From NCBI GenBank assembly GCA_023512255.1, contig JAILZY010000048.1:1-25830 (forward strand): DNA of 25,830 bases, written 5' to 3'. Every line of letters starts with the position of its first letter. The stretch's first letter is position 1. The notes below the pieces were generated by a model. It saw only the letters and a list, made by a program, of their open reading frames with translations. It was not told the DNA's origin and made no database searches. Below, piece by piece: positions 1 to 7,289 of the stretch. The position numbers and the translations under genes are program-made. This stretch comes from a bacterium (GTDB lineage Bacteria > SZUA-182 > DTGQ01).

Positions 1-106
1 TACTATTATCTTTTACCTCAATACCCTTCCCCTGCGGCTTATCTCCTCCTCCTAATTTAAACATGGGGAACATCTGTAAGTAATTTATTTCTCTTGACAT
101 CTTCAT
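1..106 (-). CDS. 5' end of an unrecognised protein, runs off the left edge
   Basis: Reading the minus strand from the ATG at 106-104 gives 35 uninterrupted codons to the window edge; an ATG at 100-98 is also possible. A GAGG lies 8 bases before the first ATG. The peptide includes MFPMFKLGGG and QGKGIEVKDN; I do not recognise the family and see no signal peptide in this part. Support for coding comes from a second copy at 25757-25830: the two copies differ at five bases plus one indel over about 73 bases, and most of the peptide is conserved. It is divergent from the gene starting at 199, with a dyad between them. Only the N-terminus is visible, so no function is proposed. Confidence 0.55.
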   Translation of the reverse strand, partial: MKMSREINYLQMFPMFKLGGGDKPQGKGIEVKDNS

Positions 107-116
107 AACCTCATGT

Positions 117-140
117 TATCTTCATCACTGTATGAAGATA
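117..140. promoter_or_regulatory. Perfect 9-bp inverted repeat between divergent genes, operator-like
   Basis: TATCTTCAT, a 6-base spacer CACTGT, then the exact reverse complement ATGAAGATA. It lies in the 92-bp gap between divergent starts at 106 (minus) and 199 (plus), where a dimeric regulator could control both. It could instead be a hairpin in the 5' leader of either transcript. No convincing -35/-10 pair was seen. Confidence 0.4.
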
Positions 141-198
141 CGATAAACTGGGATGTTTTTGCCTATAAGCATCTAACACTCCAGGAGAAATATGGTTA

Positions 199-1017
199 AT
201 GAAAAAAATACTTATCTTAGAAGATGACCCAGCAATAGCCAATATTATTAAAGAGAAAATCCGCAACACCAATTTCTTCGATTCTGATCTTGCTTCAAGC
301 CTAGATGAGGCAAAGTATAAAATTGAAAATAACCAGGGGGAATATTTCCTGGCTGTTATTGAACTCAACCTTCCTGGCACTCAATGCAGCGAATTTATTG
401 ACTATATCCTCTCTAAAAACATTTCTCCTATCATATTTACTTCAGAATATAACGATGAGATCCGAGATCGGATCATGTCGAAGAAAGTGATTGATTATAT
501 TGTTAAAAATGATGAAGAATCAATTGATTATCTTGTTCAAACCATTGAGAGGATATATAAAAATCAGTTTGTTAAGGTCATGGTTGTGGATGACTCCGAA
601 ATTTCAAGACAATACCTGGTCGATATTTTGAAGGTTCAAAAATTCATGGTCTTGGAGGCCAGAGACGGCCTTGAAGCTATCTCTCTGTTGGTGAAGAATA
701 AAGACACCAAATTAATCATAACTGACTATTTGATGGATAAAATCGATGGCTTCGAGCTGACCCGCAAAATTAGGAGACATTATTCCTCAAAACAGTTGGC
801 CATAATTGGCATCTCAGCTTACGGCTCAGGGCTTTTATCGGTAAAATTTTTAAAAAGCGGTGCAAACGACTTTATTATAAAACCTTTTGTGGAAGAAGAG
901 CTTCTGCTGCGAATTAGGCAAAATATTGAAATTTTAGAACAATTGGACGCTTATCAGAGGCTATCTCATGTCGATTATCTTACTCAGTTATATAATCGCT
1001 GTTTTTTTTCGAAATAG
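199..1017 (+). CDS. Response regulator with two receiver domains; N-terminal part of a frameshifted diguanylate cyclase
   Basis: Residues 1-120 and about 125-250 are two CheY-like receiver domains. In the second, the acidic pair (VVDDS), the phosphoacceptor Asp (LIITDYLM) and the Lys (FIIKPF) are all present. In the first, the acceptor position is Glu (AVIELNLPG), so it probably cannot be phosphorylated in the normal way. The chain then enters a GGDEF domain (DYLTQLYNR) and stops at 1015-1017, just after eight T at 1002-1009. With nine T the frame would read NRCFFFEIG, which fits the family, and continue through the GGEEF active site to 1445, giving a protein of about 415 residues. AGGAG lies about 11 bases before the ATG. 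As read, this half has no cyclase active site. Confidence 0.85.
   Translation: MKKILILEDDPAIANIIKEKIRNTNFFDSDLASSLDEAKYKIENNQGEYFLAVIELNLPGTQCSEFIDYILSKNISPIIFTSEYNDEIRDRIMSKKVIDYIVKNDEESIDYLVQTIERIYKNQFVKVMVVDDSEISRQYLVDILKVQKFMVLEARDGLEAISLLVKNKDTKLIITDYLMDKIDGFELTRKIRRHYSSKQLAIIGISAYGSGLLSVKFLKSGANDFIIKPFVEEELLLRIRQNIEILEQLDAYQRLSHVDYLTQLYNRCFFSK
1002..1009 (+). other. Run of eight T at the frameshift point of the diguanylate cyclase
   Basis: The upstream frame uses TGT TTT TTT TCG and reaches TAG six bases later. The downstream frame (TTC GAA ATA GGG) is open back to this run and supplies the missing GGDEF residues. One extra T gives a continuous and family-consistent reading. Possible causes are a sequencing or assembly indel, a fixed mutation, or a slippage-prone tract used for phase variation or transcriptional slippage. 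Confidence 0.75.
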
Positions 1018-1070
1018 GGAAGAAAATTTTTGAAAATGCTAAGAGGAAAAATCTGGAAATTACCACGGCC

Positions 1071-1445
1071 ATGCTCGATATCGACCATTTCAAATTGATC
1101 AATGATAACTATGGCCATGATATCGGCGATCTGGCCCTGAAGCATGTGGCGCAGATTATCTCGAAAAACTTGAGAGCCTCGGATATTATCTGCCGATATG
1201 GAGGAGAAGAATTTTGTATTTTAGCTATTAATATAAAAAAACCAAATGATTTTAAAGTTTTTGAAAAACTTCGTCTCTTGATTAAACAATCAAGGCTTCA
1301 ATTAGCCAACAGGGAAATATCGCTTTCTGTTTCTATTGGCGTAACTAGCCAAGTTTTTGATTCTCTTGAAGAAAATATAAAACATGCTGATGAGCTTCTG
1401 TATAAAGCTAAACAGCAAGGGCGAAACCGGGTTGTCGTGGATTAA
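1071..1445 (+). CDS. GGDEF (diguanylate cyclase) domain, C-terminal part of the frameshifted gene
   Basis: This holds the catalytic core of a GGDEF domain: MLDIDHFK for metal and substrate binding, the active site RYGGEEF, and a C-terminal VSIGVT segment. An RxxD inhibitory site (RASD) lies five residues before GGEEF, as expected for c-di-GMP feedback inhibition. The frame stays open upstream to the T run at 1002-1009, so the ATG at 1071 is internal to the family and probably not a real start. The most likely biological unit is 199-1445, a receiver-receiver-GGDEF protein making c-di-GMP from two GTP. A separately translated 124-residue fragment would lack the N-terminal part of the fold. Confidence 0.8.
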   Translation: MLDIDHFKLINDNYGHDIGDLALKHVAQIISKNLRASDIICRYGGEEFCILAINIKKPNDFKVFEKLRLLIKQSRLQLANREISLSVSIGVTSQVFDSLEENIKHADELLYKAKQQGRNRVVVD

Positions 1446-1523
1446 AAGCCGCCGCTAGAGCGCTGGTCTCCCCTGGCCTTTGAGTGAGAGAACTTGAGAT
1501 AACTAAAGATTCGAGATCCGAAA

Positions 1524-2579
1524 TTGAACAAAGAACAGGTAATTAAAAAAATTGAATATGAAAACAGCGAAAGCCTGGTGGATTTTTTCAGCTGCCAGGA
1601 GAAAAATTTACAGCTGCTCGAAGATAAGTTTCAAGTCCAGATTTCAACCCGAGGTAATCAATTCTGTATCCTCGGCGAGGAAAAAAACGTCAATCGGGCA
1701 ACGAGCCTTATCCCCAGGCTACTTAACTTAATCAAGCAGGGAGCGATAAGCAAGGGCACGGATATTCGCTACATTATTCAGGCTTTCACTGAAGATGAAA
1801 ATGTAGACTTAGAATCAATTTTCCTTGACCGGATCGAAGTGCCGGGCAGAAAATCATTTATTCGCCCCAAGGGCAGGGTTCAGCAAGAATACATTCAGGC
1901 CATAAGAGATTACGATATCGTATTTGGTATTGGTCCGGCAGGGACAGGGAAAACTTATCTGGCTATGGCTATGGCCGTATCCTCACTGATGAAGAAGCAG
2001 GTGAGTCGGATTATTCTGGCCCGACCAGCAGTCGAGGCAGGAGAAAAGCTAGGTTTTTTGCCTGGTGATCTCCAGGAGAAAGTCAATCCTTATCTTCGGC
2101 CCCTATACGATGCTCTCTACGACATGATGGATACAGAGAGGGCCAATCGGTTGATAGAAAAAGATGTGATCGAAATTGCTCCTCTGGCTTATATGCGGGG
2201 GCGGACCTTGAACGATGCCTTTGCCATTTTGGATGAAGCTCAAAATACTACCTCAGAGCAGATGAAAATGTTTCTGACCCGACTAGGTTTTGGATCAAAG
2301 GCAGTGATTACCGGCGATATAACCCAGATTGATTTGCCCGCCGATCGGCCTTCCGGCCTAGTTGAAGTGCAGTCAATCTTGAAAAAGGTTCAGGGTATTC
2401 GGTTTATTTACTTTTCTGAACTTGATGTTGTTCGCCACAGTCTGGTTCAGAAAATTATCAAAGCCTACGAAAGTTACGAACATGATCAGGAAAATTTAAG
2501 GCAGAGAACCAGTGATGAGACTCGTCTCAAAAGGAAAAAATGTTCAACCGATGGAGAAAAGGAGCCGCCAAAGCAGTAA
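1524..2579 (+). CDS. phoH: PhoH family ATPase (YbeZ type)
   Basis: The 351-residue protein has the PhoH layout: an N-terminal region of about 110 residues followed by a RecA-like P-loop domain. Walker A is GPAGTGKT (137-144) and Walker B ends in DEAQN (237-241); RPAVEAGEKLGFLPG and GDITQIDLP are typical of the family. YbeZ/PhoH proteins bind ATP and RNA and work with the endoribonuclease YbeY, encoded two genes downstream. The start is TTG at 1524: an in-frame TAA lies at 1500-1502 and the first internal ATG is next to the P-loop, so the start is short of alternatives although its ribosome binding site is weak. The 3' end overlaps the next gene by 40 bp. The hydrophilic, lysine-rich tail (about 330-351) lies mostly in that overlap. 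Confidence 0.93.
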   Translation: MNKEQVIKKIEYENSESLVDFFSCQEKNLQLLEDKFQVQISTRGNQFCILGEEKNVNRATSLIPRLLNLIKQGAISKGTDIRYIIQAFTEDENVDLESIFLDRIEVPGRKSFIRPKGRVQQEYIQAIRDYDIVFGIGPAGTGKTYLAMAMAVSSLMKKQVSRIILARPAVEAGEKLGFLPGDLQEKVNPYLRPLYDALYDMMDTERANRLIEKDVIEIAPLAYMRGRTLNDAFAILDEAQNTTSEQMKMFLTRLGFGSKAVITGDITQIDLPADRPSGLVEVQSILKKVQGIRFIYFSELDVVRHSLVQKIIKAYESYEHDQENLRQRTSDETRLKRKKCSTDGEKEPPKQ

Positions 2580-5050
2580 GTGGCAAAAGGATCCTTTTAA
2601 AAAAAGATAAAAAATCCTCGTCATCAAAAACGAGTGCCAGCTATATTACGCAGGTTACAGCTCTTTGGCTAGGCACAACTATTGTTCTGACTTATCTTAT
2701 TTTCCCTATCATCAGTATGCCGATTCCCTCCTTGCGGGTAGGCGATATCAGCCCGCATGATATTAAAGCACCAAAGGATTTCCAGGTTGAGGACAAAGCC
2801 ACGACTGAAAAACGCCAATATGAAGCCGAGGCCAAGGTACTGGCTATTTACGATTTTGATGATCGCCTGCTGGCCAATATTAACCAAAAACTCAATCATG
2901 CCTTTGACCTGCTGACAGAGTTTGGGCAATCAACAGGGGAGGATAAAGTGGCTGATAAGAAAGCGCAAGAGTCTGCAGCTGGCTCAGGGTCGAGTTCGCA
3001 AAGCTCTTCCTCTTCTGTCTTGTCGATTGAAGATCAGTGGGAGTATTTCAAGGATGAGACCTCTCTTGCCCTATCGCTCGAGGATTTCAAATATCTGGTT
3101 AGTTATCCCCAAAAGGATCAGCTCAAAAGCTCAATCAGCCATCTTGTGAATCAGATCATGTTGATGGGTGTTGTGGGAAGCCTTAATTTCCCTCTGGAAG
3201 AAGAGCGAAAGGGATTTATTAAGAGAAATATCGTCACCGGCCAAGAGACAGTGATCAAGGATACTAAGGAAATATTTGACGAGCAGGGGGCAAGAGAGTA
3301 TGCGCAAAAAGCAGCCAAATCTCTCTTTCCCCAGGATCATAGAGCGAATCGGCTGGTGGCGGAAATGGTCAAGGGGCTTATTTATCCTAACATGACGCTC
3401 AATCTGAGTGAAACACGGCTTCGAAAGCTTCAGGCAATTGAAAGTGTAAAGCCATCATTTTTCCAGATAAAAAAGGGAGAGATGATTGTTCGAGAGGGAG
3501 AGAAGGTAACCGAAAGCCAGGTGGCCAAGATAAACGAGCTGATTAGGATCATGCAACAGGAGAATGTTTTTCTCTCCTTTTTCGGGCTGGCTATGCTCAT
3601 CCTGCTCACGCTGCTTATGCTGTTTCTCTTCATTCATCGCTATAAATTGTCTATGGCTAGAAATATTAAAGACTTGTTTTTAGTAGCTCTAATCGTCACC
3701 GTTACTATCTTTTTCAACAAAATGTTTGTTTATATAGCCAATGGCCTGTCGGCCACGGTGTCACAGATAGAACCATCCTCTTATTTTTACGCTTTCCCCT
3801 TCGCGGCCGCAGCTATGCTGACCGCTGTTTTGCTCGATACGCAGATAGCGGTGATGGTAGCCGCGGTTACAGCTATTTTCTCCAGTATGCTGCTGGGGAA
3901 AAATTTCTATGTATTTTTAGTTGCATTTTTCGGCGGGGTGGGAGCAACCTACGGTCTGTTATACAAGGCTCACCGAACGGCTATTGTGCGGGGGGGGGCG
4001 ATGGTCAGTCTGGTCAATCTGGCGATTATCATCCCCCTTGACCTGACTGGGGGAATCTTGCTTAGCTCTCAAGGGATTTCCGATTGTATCTTTGGAGTGG
4101 TGGGAGGGCTGGCTTCGGCGACTCTGGTTTCAGCCCTAGTGCCGGTTTTTGAATCCCTCTTTAAATTGACTACCGATATTAAGCTGCTAGAGCTTCTGAA
4201 TATGAATCAGCCGATCCTGCGTCGCCTGGCTATGGAGGCTCCGGGGACCTATCATCACAGCATCGTGGTCGGCAACCTGGCTGAGGCGGCCTGTGAGGCC
4301 ATAGGGGCAAATTCACTCCTAGCCCGGGTAGCCTCCAACTATCATGATATTGGCAAGGTTAAAAAACCTCGATATTTTGTTGAAAATCAAATGAATTTTA
4401 AAAATATACACGAGCGACTGGCCCCCAGTATGAGCGGGTTGATTCTGATCTCCCACGTGAGGGACGGGGTCGAGCTGGCCAAGCAAAATAAAATCAGTCC
4501 GGCGATCATTGATATTATCAGTCAACATCACGGAACCAGTCTCATTAAGTTTTTTTACAAAAAGGCCAAGGATCAAGAAGAACAAAAGCTGCAGGTAATC
4601 AAAGAGGAGGCTTTCCGCTATCCAGGGCCAAAGCCGCAAACCAAGGAGGCGGGAATTGTCATGTTGGCCGATGTGGTCGAGGCTGCTTCCAGGACATTGA
4701 CCGATCCTAGTCCCTCTCGGATTCAGGGATTAATTCTCAACATTATCAATCATATTTTTACCGATGGTCAACTGGATGAGTGTGAGCTGACCTTGAAAGA
4801 TCTCCATCAAATCGCTGATAGTTTTAATCGAATCCTTATTGGCATATTTCACCAGAGGATCGCTTATCCTGATATCCAGTCTGGAGCATCGGGCGGGGAG
4901 GGGAAAAAGGGAAAAGGTGGAGATTCAACTCAGAAATCAACAAAAGATGATAAAAATAAGTATCCCCTTGTGGAGGAAGGTAGCAAGGAAAATATTAGGC
5001 GCCTTGGGATTGCAAACCCAGGAGGTGAGTATAACATTCGTAGCCGATAG
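2540..5050 (+). CDS. pgpH: PgpH/YqfF-type membrane HD phosphodiesterase (7TM-HD), probably c-di-AMP specific
   Basis: Family members hydrolyse c-di-AMP in the cytoplasm and have a 7TM-HD architecture. Visible in order: a first membrane segment (about 37-60), a large extracytoplasmic region (about 65-335) with a serine-rich stretch near 145-160, several hydrophobic segments (about 340-560), then a cytoplasmic HD domain. HD ligands are visible at YHHS (571-574), YHDIGK (601-606, HD pair 602-603) and QHHGT. AAGGA lies 5-6 bases before the ATG, and the gene starts inside the end of phoH, so the two are probably translationally coupled. A run of nine G at 3990-3998 is in frame but slip-prone. The last 45 or so residues (GGEGKKGKGG and on) are low in complexity and overlap ybeY in another frame, so the tail may be a read-through extension. 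Confidence 0.9.
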   Translation: MFNRWRKGAAKAVSGKRILLKKDKKSSSSKTSASYITQVTALWLGTTIVLTYLIFPIISMPIPSLRVGDISPHDIKAPKDFQVEDKATTEKRQYEAEAKVLAIYDFDDRLLANINQKLNHAFDLLTEFGQSTGEDKVADKKAQESAAGSGSSSQSSSSSVLSIEDQWEYFKDETSLALSLEDFKYLVSYPQKDQLKSSISHLVNQIMLMGVVGSLNFPLEEERKGFIKRNIVTGQETVIKDTKEIFDEQGAREYAQKAAKSLFPQDHRANRLVAEMVKGLIYPNMTLNLSETRLRKLQAIESVKPSFFQIKKGEMIVREGEKVTESQVAKINELIRIMQQENVFLSFFGLAMLILLTLLMLFLFIHRYKLSMARNIKDLFLVALIVTVTIFFNKMFVYIANGLSATVSQIEPSSYFYAFPFAAAAMLTAVLLDTQIAVMVAAVTAIFSSMLLGKNFYVFLVAFFGGVGATYGLLYKAHRTAIVRGGAMVSLVNLAIIIPLDLTGGILLSSQGISDCIFGVVGGLASATLVSALVPVFESLFKLTTDIKLLELLNMNQPILRRLAMEAPGTYHHSIVVGNLAEAACEAIGANSLLARVASNYHDIGKVKKPRYFVENQMNFKNIHERLAPSMSGLILISHVRDGVELAKQNKISPAIIDIISQHHGTSLIKFFYKKAKDQEEQKLQVIKEEAFRYPGPKPQTKEAGIVMLADVVEAASRTLTDPSPSRIQGLILNIINHIFTDGQLDECELTLKDLHQIADSFNRILIGIFHQRIAYPDIQSGASGGEGKKGKGGDSTQKSTKDDKNKYPLVEEGSKENIRRLGIANPGGEYNIRSR

Positions 5051-5372
5051 AAAGATCAGGGAATTGAACCACCAATATCGTGGACTTGATTCCCCGACCG
5101 ATGTCCTGGCTTTTTCGATGCGGGAGGGAGAATTTCAGGAAATTAATCCACACCTTTTGGGAGATGTGGTTATCTCAGTAGAAACGGCTCAAAGACAAGC
5201 TATCGAGGCTGGGCATTCCCTGGAGGAAGAGATCGGGATTTTGCTGATCCATGGGCTTCTCCATCTAGTAGGCTACGATCATATGGCTGAAGAAGATGCC
5301 GTCCACATGAGGGAAAAAGAGCATGAGCTTTGGCAACAGATTCAATCTGAGCTAACTGATTATGCTTCCTGA
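4917..5372 (+). CDS. ybeY: YbeY endoribonuclease (rRNA maturation factor)
   Basis: YbeY is a zinc-dependent single-strand endoribonuclease needed for 16S rRNA 3' maturation and ribosome quality control. The zinc motif H-x3-H-x5-H is seen as HGLLHLVGYDH, and the fold signature is SPTDVLAFSM. I place the start at GTG 4917, not at the ATG at 4839: the sequence from there (VEIQLRNQQ) matches the usual YbeY N-terminus, gives 151 residues, and has AGGG 6-7 bases upstream. The extra 26 residues of the longer reading look like out-of-frame sequence of the upstream gene. Even so, the first 134 bases lie inside the PgpH coding sequence. The 3' end overlaps the next gene by 11 bp. Confidence 0.9.
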   Translation: MEIQLRNQQKMIKISIPLWRKVARKILGALGLQTQEVSITFVADRKIRELNHQYRGLDSPTDVLAFSMREGEFQEINPHLLGDVVISVETAQRQAIEAGHSLEEEIGILLIHGLLHLVGYDHMAEEDAVHMREKEHELWQQIQSELTDYAS

Positions 5373-6096
5373 CCGCACGGCTGATACGTTAATCGAAAAG
5401 CTAAACTACGCCATTGAGGGGATCATCTATGCCGCCAGGACGCAGAAGAATTTTCGCTTCCACCTTGGAGCGGCTGCTTTGGTGCTGCTGGCGAGCGCTA
5501 TTTTCTCTGTCTCCAAGGGAGAGCTTATTATTGTCCTCCTTGTCGTTTCTCTGGTTTTGATAGCTGAGCTCTTCAATACTGCGATTGAAGAGCTGGTCAA
5601 TATGATCAGTCCTCAGGCCAATGCTAAGGCCAAAATTACCAAAGACATAGCCGCCGGCGCTGTTTTGCTTTCGGCTGTTGTGGCCATAGCTATCGGTTGT
5701 CTGATTTTTATCCCCTATCTTATTTCCCCGGCCTTTAAGGCAGCAGGATTTCTCCACTCCCTGAATAGCTGTGAGCAGGCGGCCTATATTACCCTCTTTT
5801 CCCTTCTGGTGGTCATTATCCTAATTGTTATCAGCAAGGCCATATTCGGCAAAGGAGAACCTCTTCATGGCGGTATGCCTAGTGGACATTCGGCCGTAGC
5901 CTTTTCGATTGGCACAGCTATAGCCTTTTTAACCAGCAATGCGCTAATCATTGCCCTGGTCTTTGTCCTGGCTATAATGGTCAGCCACAGCAGATTGCTC
6001 CTGAAAATTCACACCCGGCGGGAGGTAGTTGTCGGGGCCGTGCTGGGATCTCTGGTTACGGCTAGTATTTTTATTCTTTTTCGCTGGTGCTTTTAA
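5362..6096 (+). CDS. dgkA: Fused diacylglycerol/undecaprenol kinase (DgkA) and PAP2 phosphatase
   Basis: Residues 10-115 form a DgkA-type membrane kinase with three hydrophobic helices and the family motif ELFNTAIEELVN, followed by KDIAAGAVLL. Residues about 135-244 form a PAP2-type membrane phosphatase: KGEPLHGGMPSGH carries the PSGH motif, and SRLLLKIHTRRE carries the SR-x5-H motif. The kinase would phosphorylate undecaprenol or diacylglycerol and the phosphatase would remove phosphate from a polyprenyl or lipid phosphate, so one chain carries opposing activities on the lipid carrier pool. Its position after ybeY is the usual one for dgkA. The first PAP2 motif is degenerate. No terminator is obvious; the next 173 bp hold a large inverted repeat. 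Confidence 0.87.
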   Translation: MLPDRTADTLIEKLNYAIEGIIYAARTQKNFRFHLGAAALVLLASAIFSVSKGELIIVLLVVSLVLIAELFNTAIEELVNMISPQANAKAKITKDIAAGAVLLSAVVAIAIGCLIFIPYLISPAFKAAGFLHSLNSCEQAAYITLFSLLVVIILIVISKAIFGKGEPLHGGMPSGHSAVAFSIGTAIAFLTSNALIIALVFVLAIMVSHSRLLLKIHTRREVVVGAVLGSLVTASIFILFRWCF

Positions 6097-6098
6097 AT

Positions 6099-6210
6099 GG
6101 TCTGTTCGCTAACAAAGTGCACAAGCTGCGGCGGCACAAGGTCCGCACTTACAATTGATTGGGTAATTGGATCTGCTGCGCACTTGTGTTACGCACTTAG
6201 CGAAAGAACC
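6099..6210. repeat. Long imperfect inverted repeat between dgkA-PAP2 and corC
   Basis: The outer arms are TTCGCTAA (6105-6112) and TTAGCGAA (6197-6204), flanked by GGT and ACC. Inside, the GTGCACAAG/GGCACAAGG and GCACTTGTG/CGCACTT segments can pair imperfectly, so most of the 112 bases can form one long stem with mismatches. It could be a small non-autonomous element, a transcript-processing or termination structure, or a structured leader of corC. No T run follows, so it is not a classical terminator. Confidence 0.45.
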
Positions 6211-6269
6211 AATTAAACCAGAGGGGGTAAAATAATTATTTGTAGAAAATGTATTTTTGAGGTAAAAAT

Positions 6270-7214
6270 ATGGAAAAACTAGATGCTGATCATCCTCCTC
6301 CCGAGCAGGAAGAAAGCCTGACCGAGAGGTGGCGTTTAAAATTAAGGGGAATTTTGACTCGCCTTTGTTTCGGAGGAGATAGGACTATCATTCAGAGTGA
6401 AGAAGAGCTCAGACAGATGATTGATGATGGAGAGAGGCGAGGCGTGATCGAGGAAGAGGAGCATGAAATGTTCCGAAGCATCCTCAAATTTGGCGATACT
6501 ATCGTCCGTGAGGTCATGGTCCCCAGAATAGAGATGCTCTGCATCAGGGAGGAAGTCTCCTTTGATCAGGTGATCGACCTTATCAATAAGGATGGACACT
6601 CCCGAATTCCGGTTTACAGGGAGAGCATTGATAATATTGTGGGGATATTGTACGCTAAGGATCTTTTGCGTCTGCTGCCCGATATTGATAGAGAGAACTT
6701 CAGGGTGTCTGATATTATGCGGCCTCCTTTCTTCATCCCCGAAACCAAAAAAATCAGCGAGCTCCTGAGGGAGTTTCAGCACAGGAAAGTCCATCTAGCC
6801 ATTGTAGTGGATGAATATGGCGGAACAGCCGGACTAGTAACCATCGAAGACCTGCTTGAAGAGCTCGTTGGCGAAATCGAAGATGAATATGATACCGAAC
6901 CAGAGCAGATGCTGGTAGTGGATGAAAAGGATAGCCAGGTGGTTTACGCCGATGGACGGCTAGGGATAGATGAGCTGGAGGAATATTTTCAGATTCCTTT
7001 AAAAGAGGATGATTATGATACGGTGGGCGGGCTGATATTCGCTCTCCTGGAGAGAATTCCCAGCCAGGGGGAGCAGATCATATTTAAAGGGTTACAATTT
7101 ACCGTTGAAAAAGTAGATGAGCGAAGAATCCATAGGGTAAGGATAGCCAGAATAGAGGAGGGAAGCTCCCCTCAAGCCCCCTCATCTCCTATGGAAGAAG
7201 ATGAGGAAAGTTGA
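6270..7214 (+). CDS. corC: CorC/HlyC family CBS-domain protein
   Basis: The 314-residue protein has the soluble CorC layout. A charged N-terminus leads into [15 protein letters not shown] and VREVMVPR; two CBS domains (about 70-195) contain SRIPVYRE and [20 protein letters not shown]; the CorC_HlyC domain (about 215-295) contains YDTVGGLIF. No membrane segment is present, so it lacks the N-terminal DUF21 domain of the transporter-like relatives. CorC proteins are linked to magnesium/cobalt efflux and in many diderms lie next to ybeY, as here. GAGG lies 7-8 bases before the ATG. The exact function of the soluble form is not settled. Confidence 0.88.
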   Translation: MEKLDADHPPPEQEESLTERWRLKLRGILTRLCFGGDRTIIQSEEELRQMIDDGERRGVIEEEEHEMFRSILKFGDTIVREVMVPRIEMLCIREEVSFDQVIDLINKDGHSRIPVYRESIDNIVGILYAKDLLRLLPDIDRENFRVSDIMRPPFFIPETKKISELLREFQHRKVHLAIVVDEYGGTAGLVTIEDLLEELVGEIEDEYDTEPEQMLVVDEKDSQVVYADGRLGIDELEEYFQIPLKEDDYDTVGGLIFALLERIPSQGEQIIFKGLQFTVEKVDERRIHRVRIARIEEGSSPQAPSSPMEEDEES

Positions 7215-7289
7215 AAAATTTTCCCCATCTTTCCCTGTATAATCCATTGAGATTATAAAACTTTCCAAATTCGCCGGAGGGAATCAATA

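Noticed and set aside
4839-4916. Upstream ATG for ybeY at 4839
   Set aside because: The added 26 residues do not resemble YbeY N-termini, have no good ribosome binding site, and are fully inside pgpH; GTG 4917 fits better.
7211-7243. Sigma-70 promoter before the receiver-GGDEF gene
   Set aside because: TATAAT is perfect, but the nearest -35-like TTGAAA is 21 bases away; kept only as a note in the gene entry.
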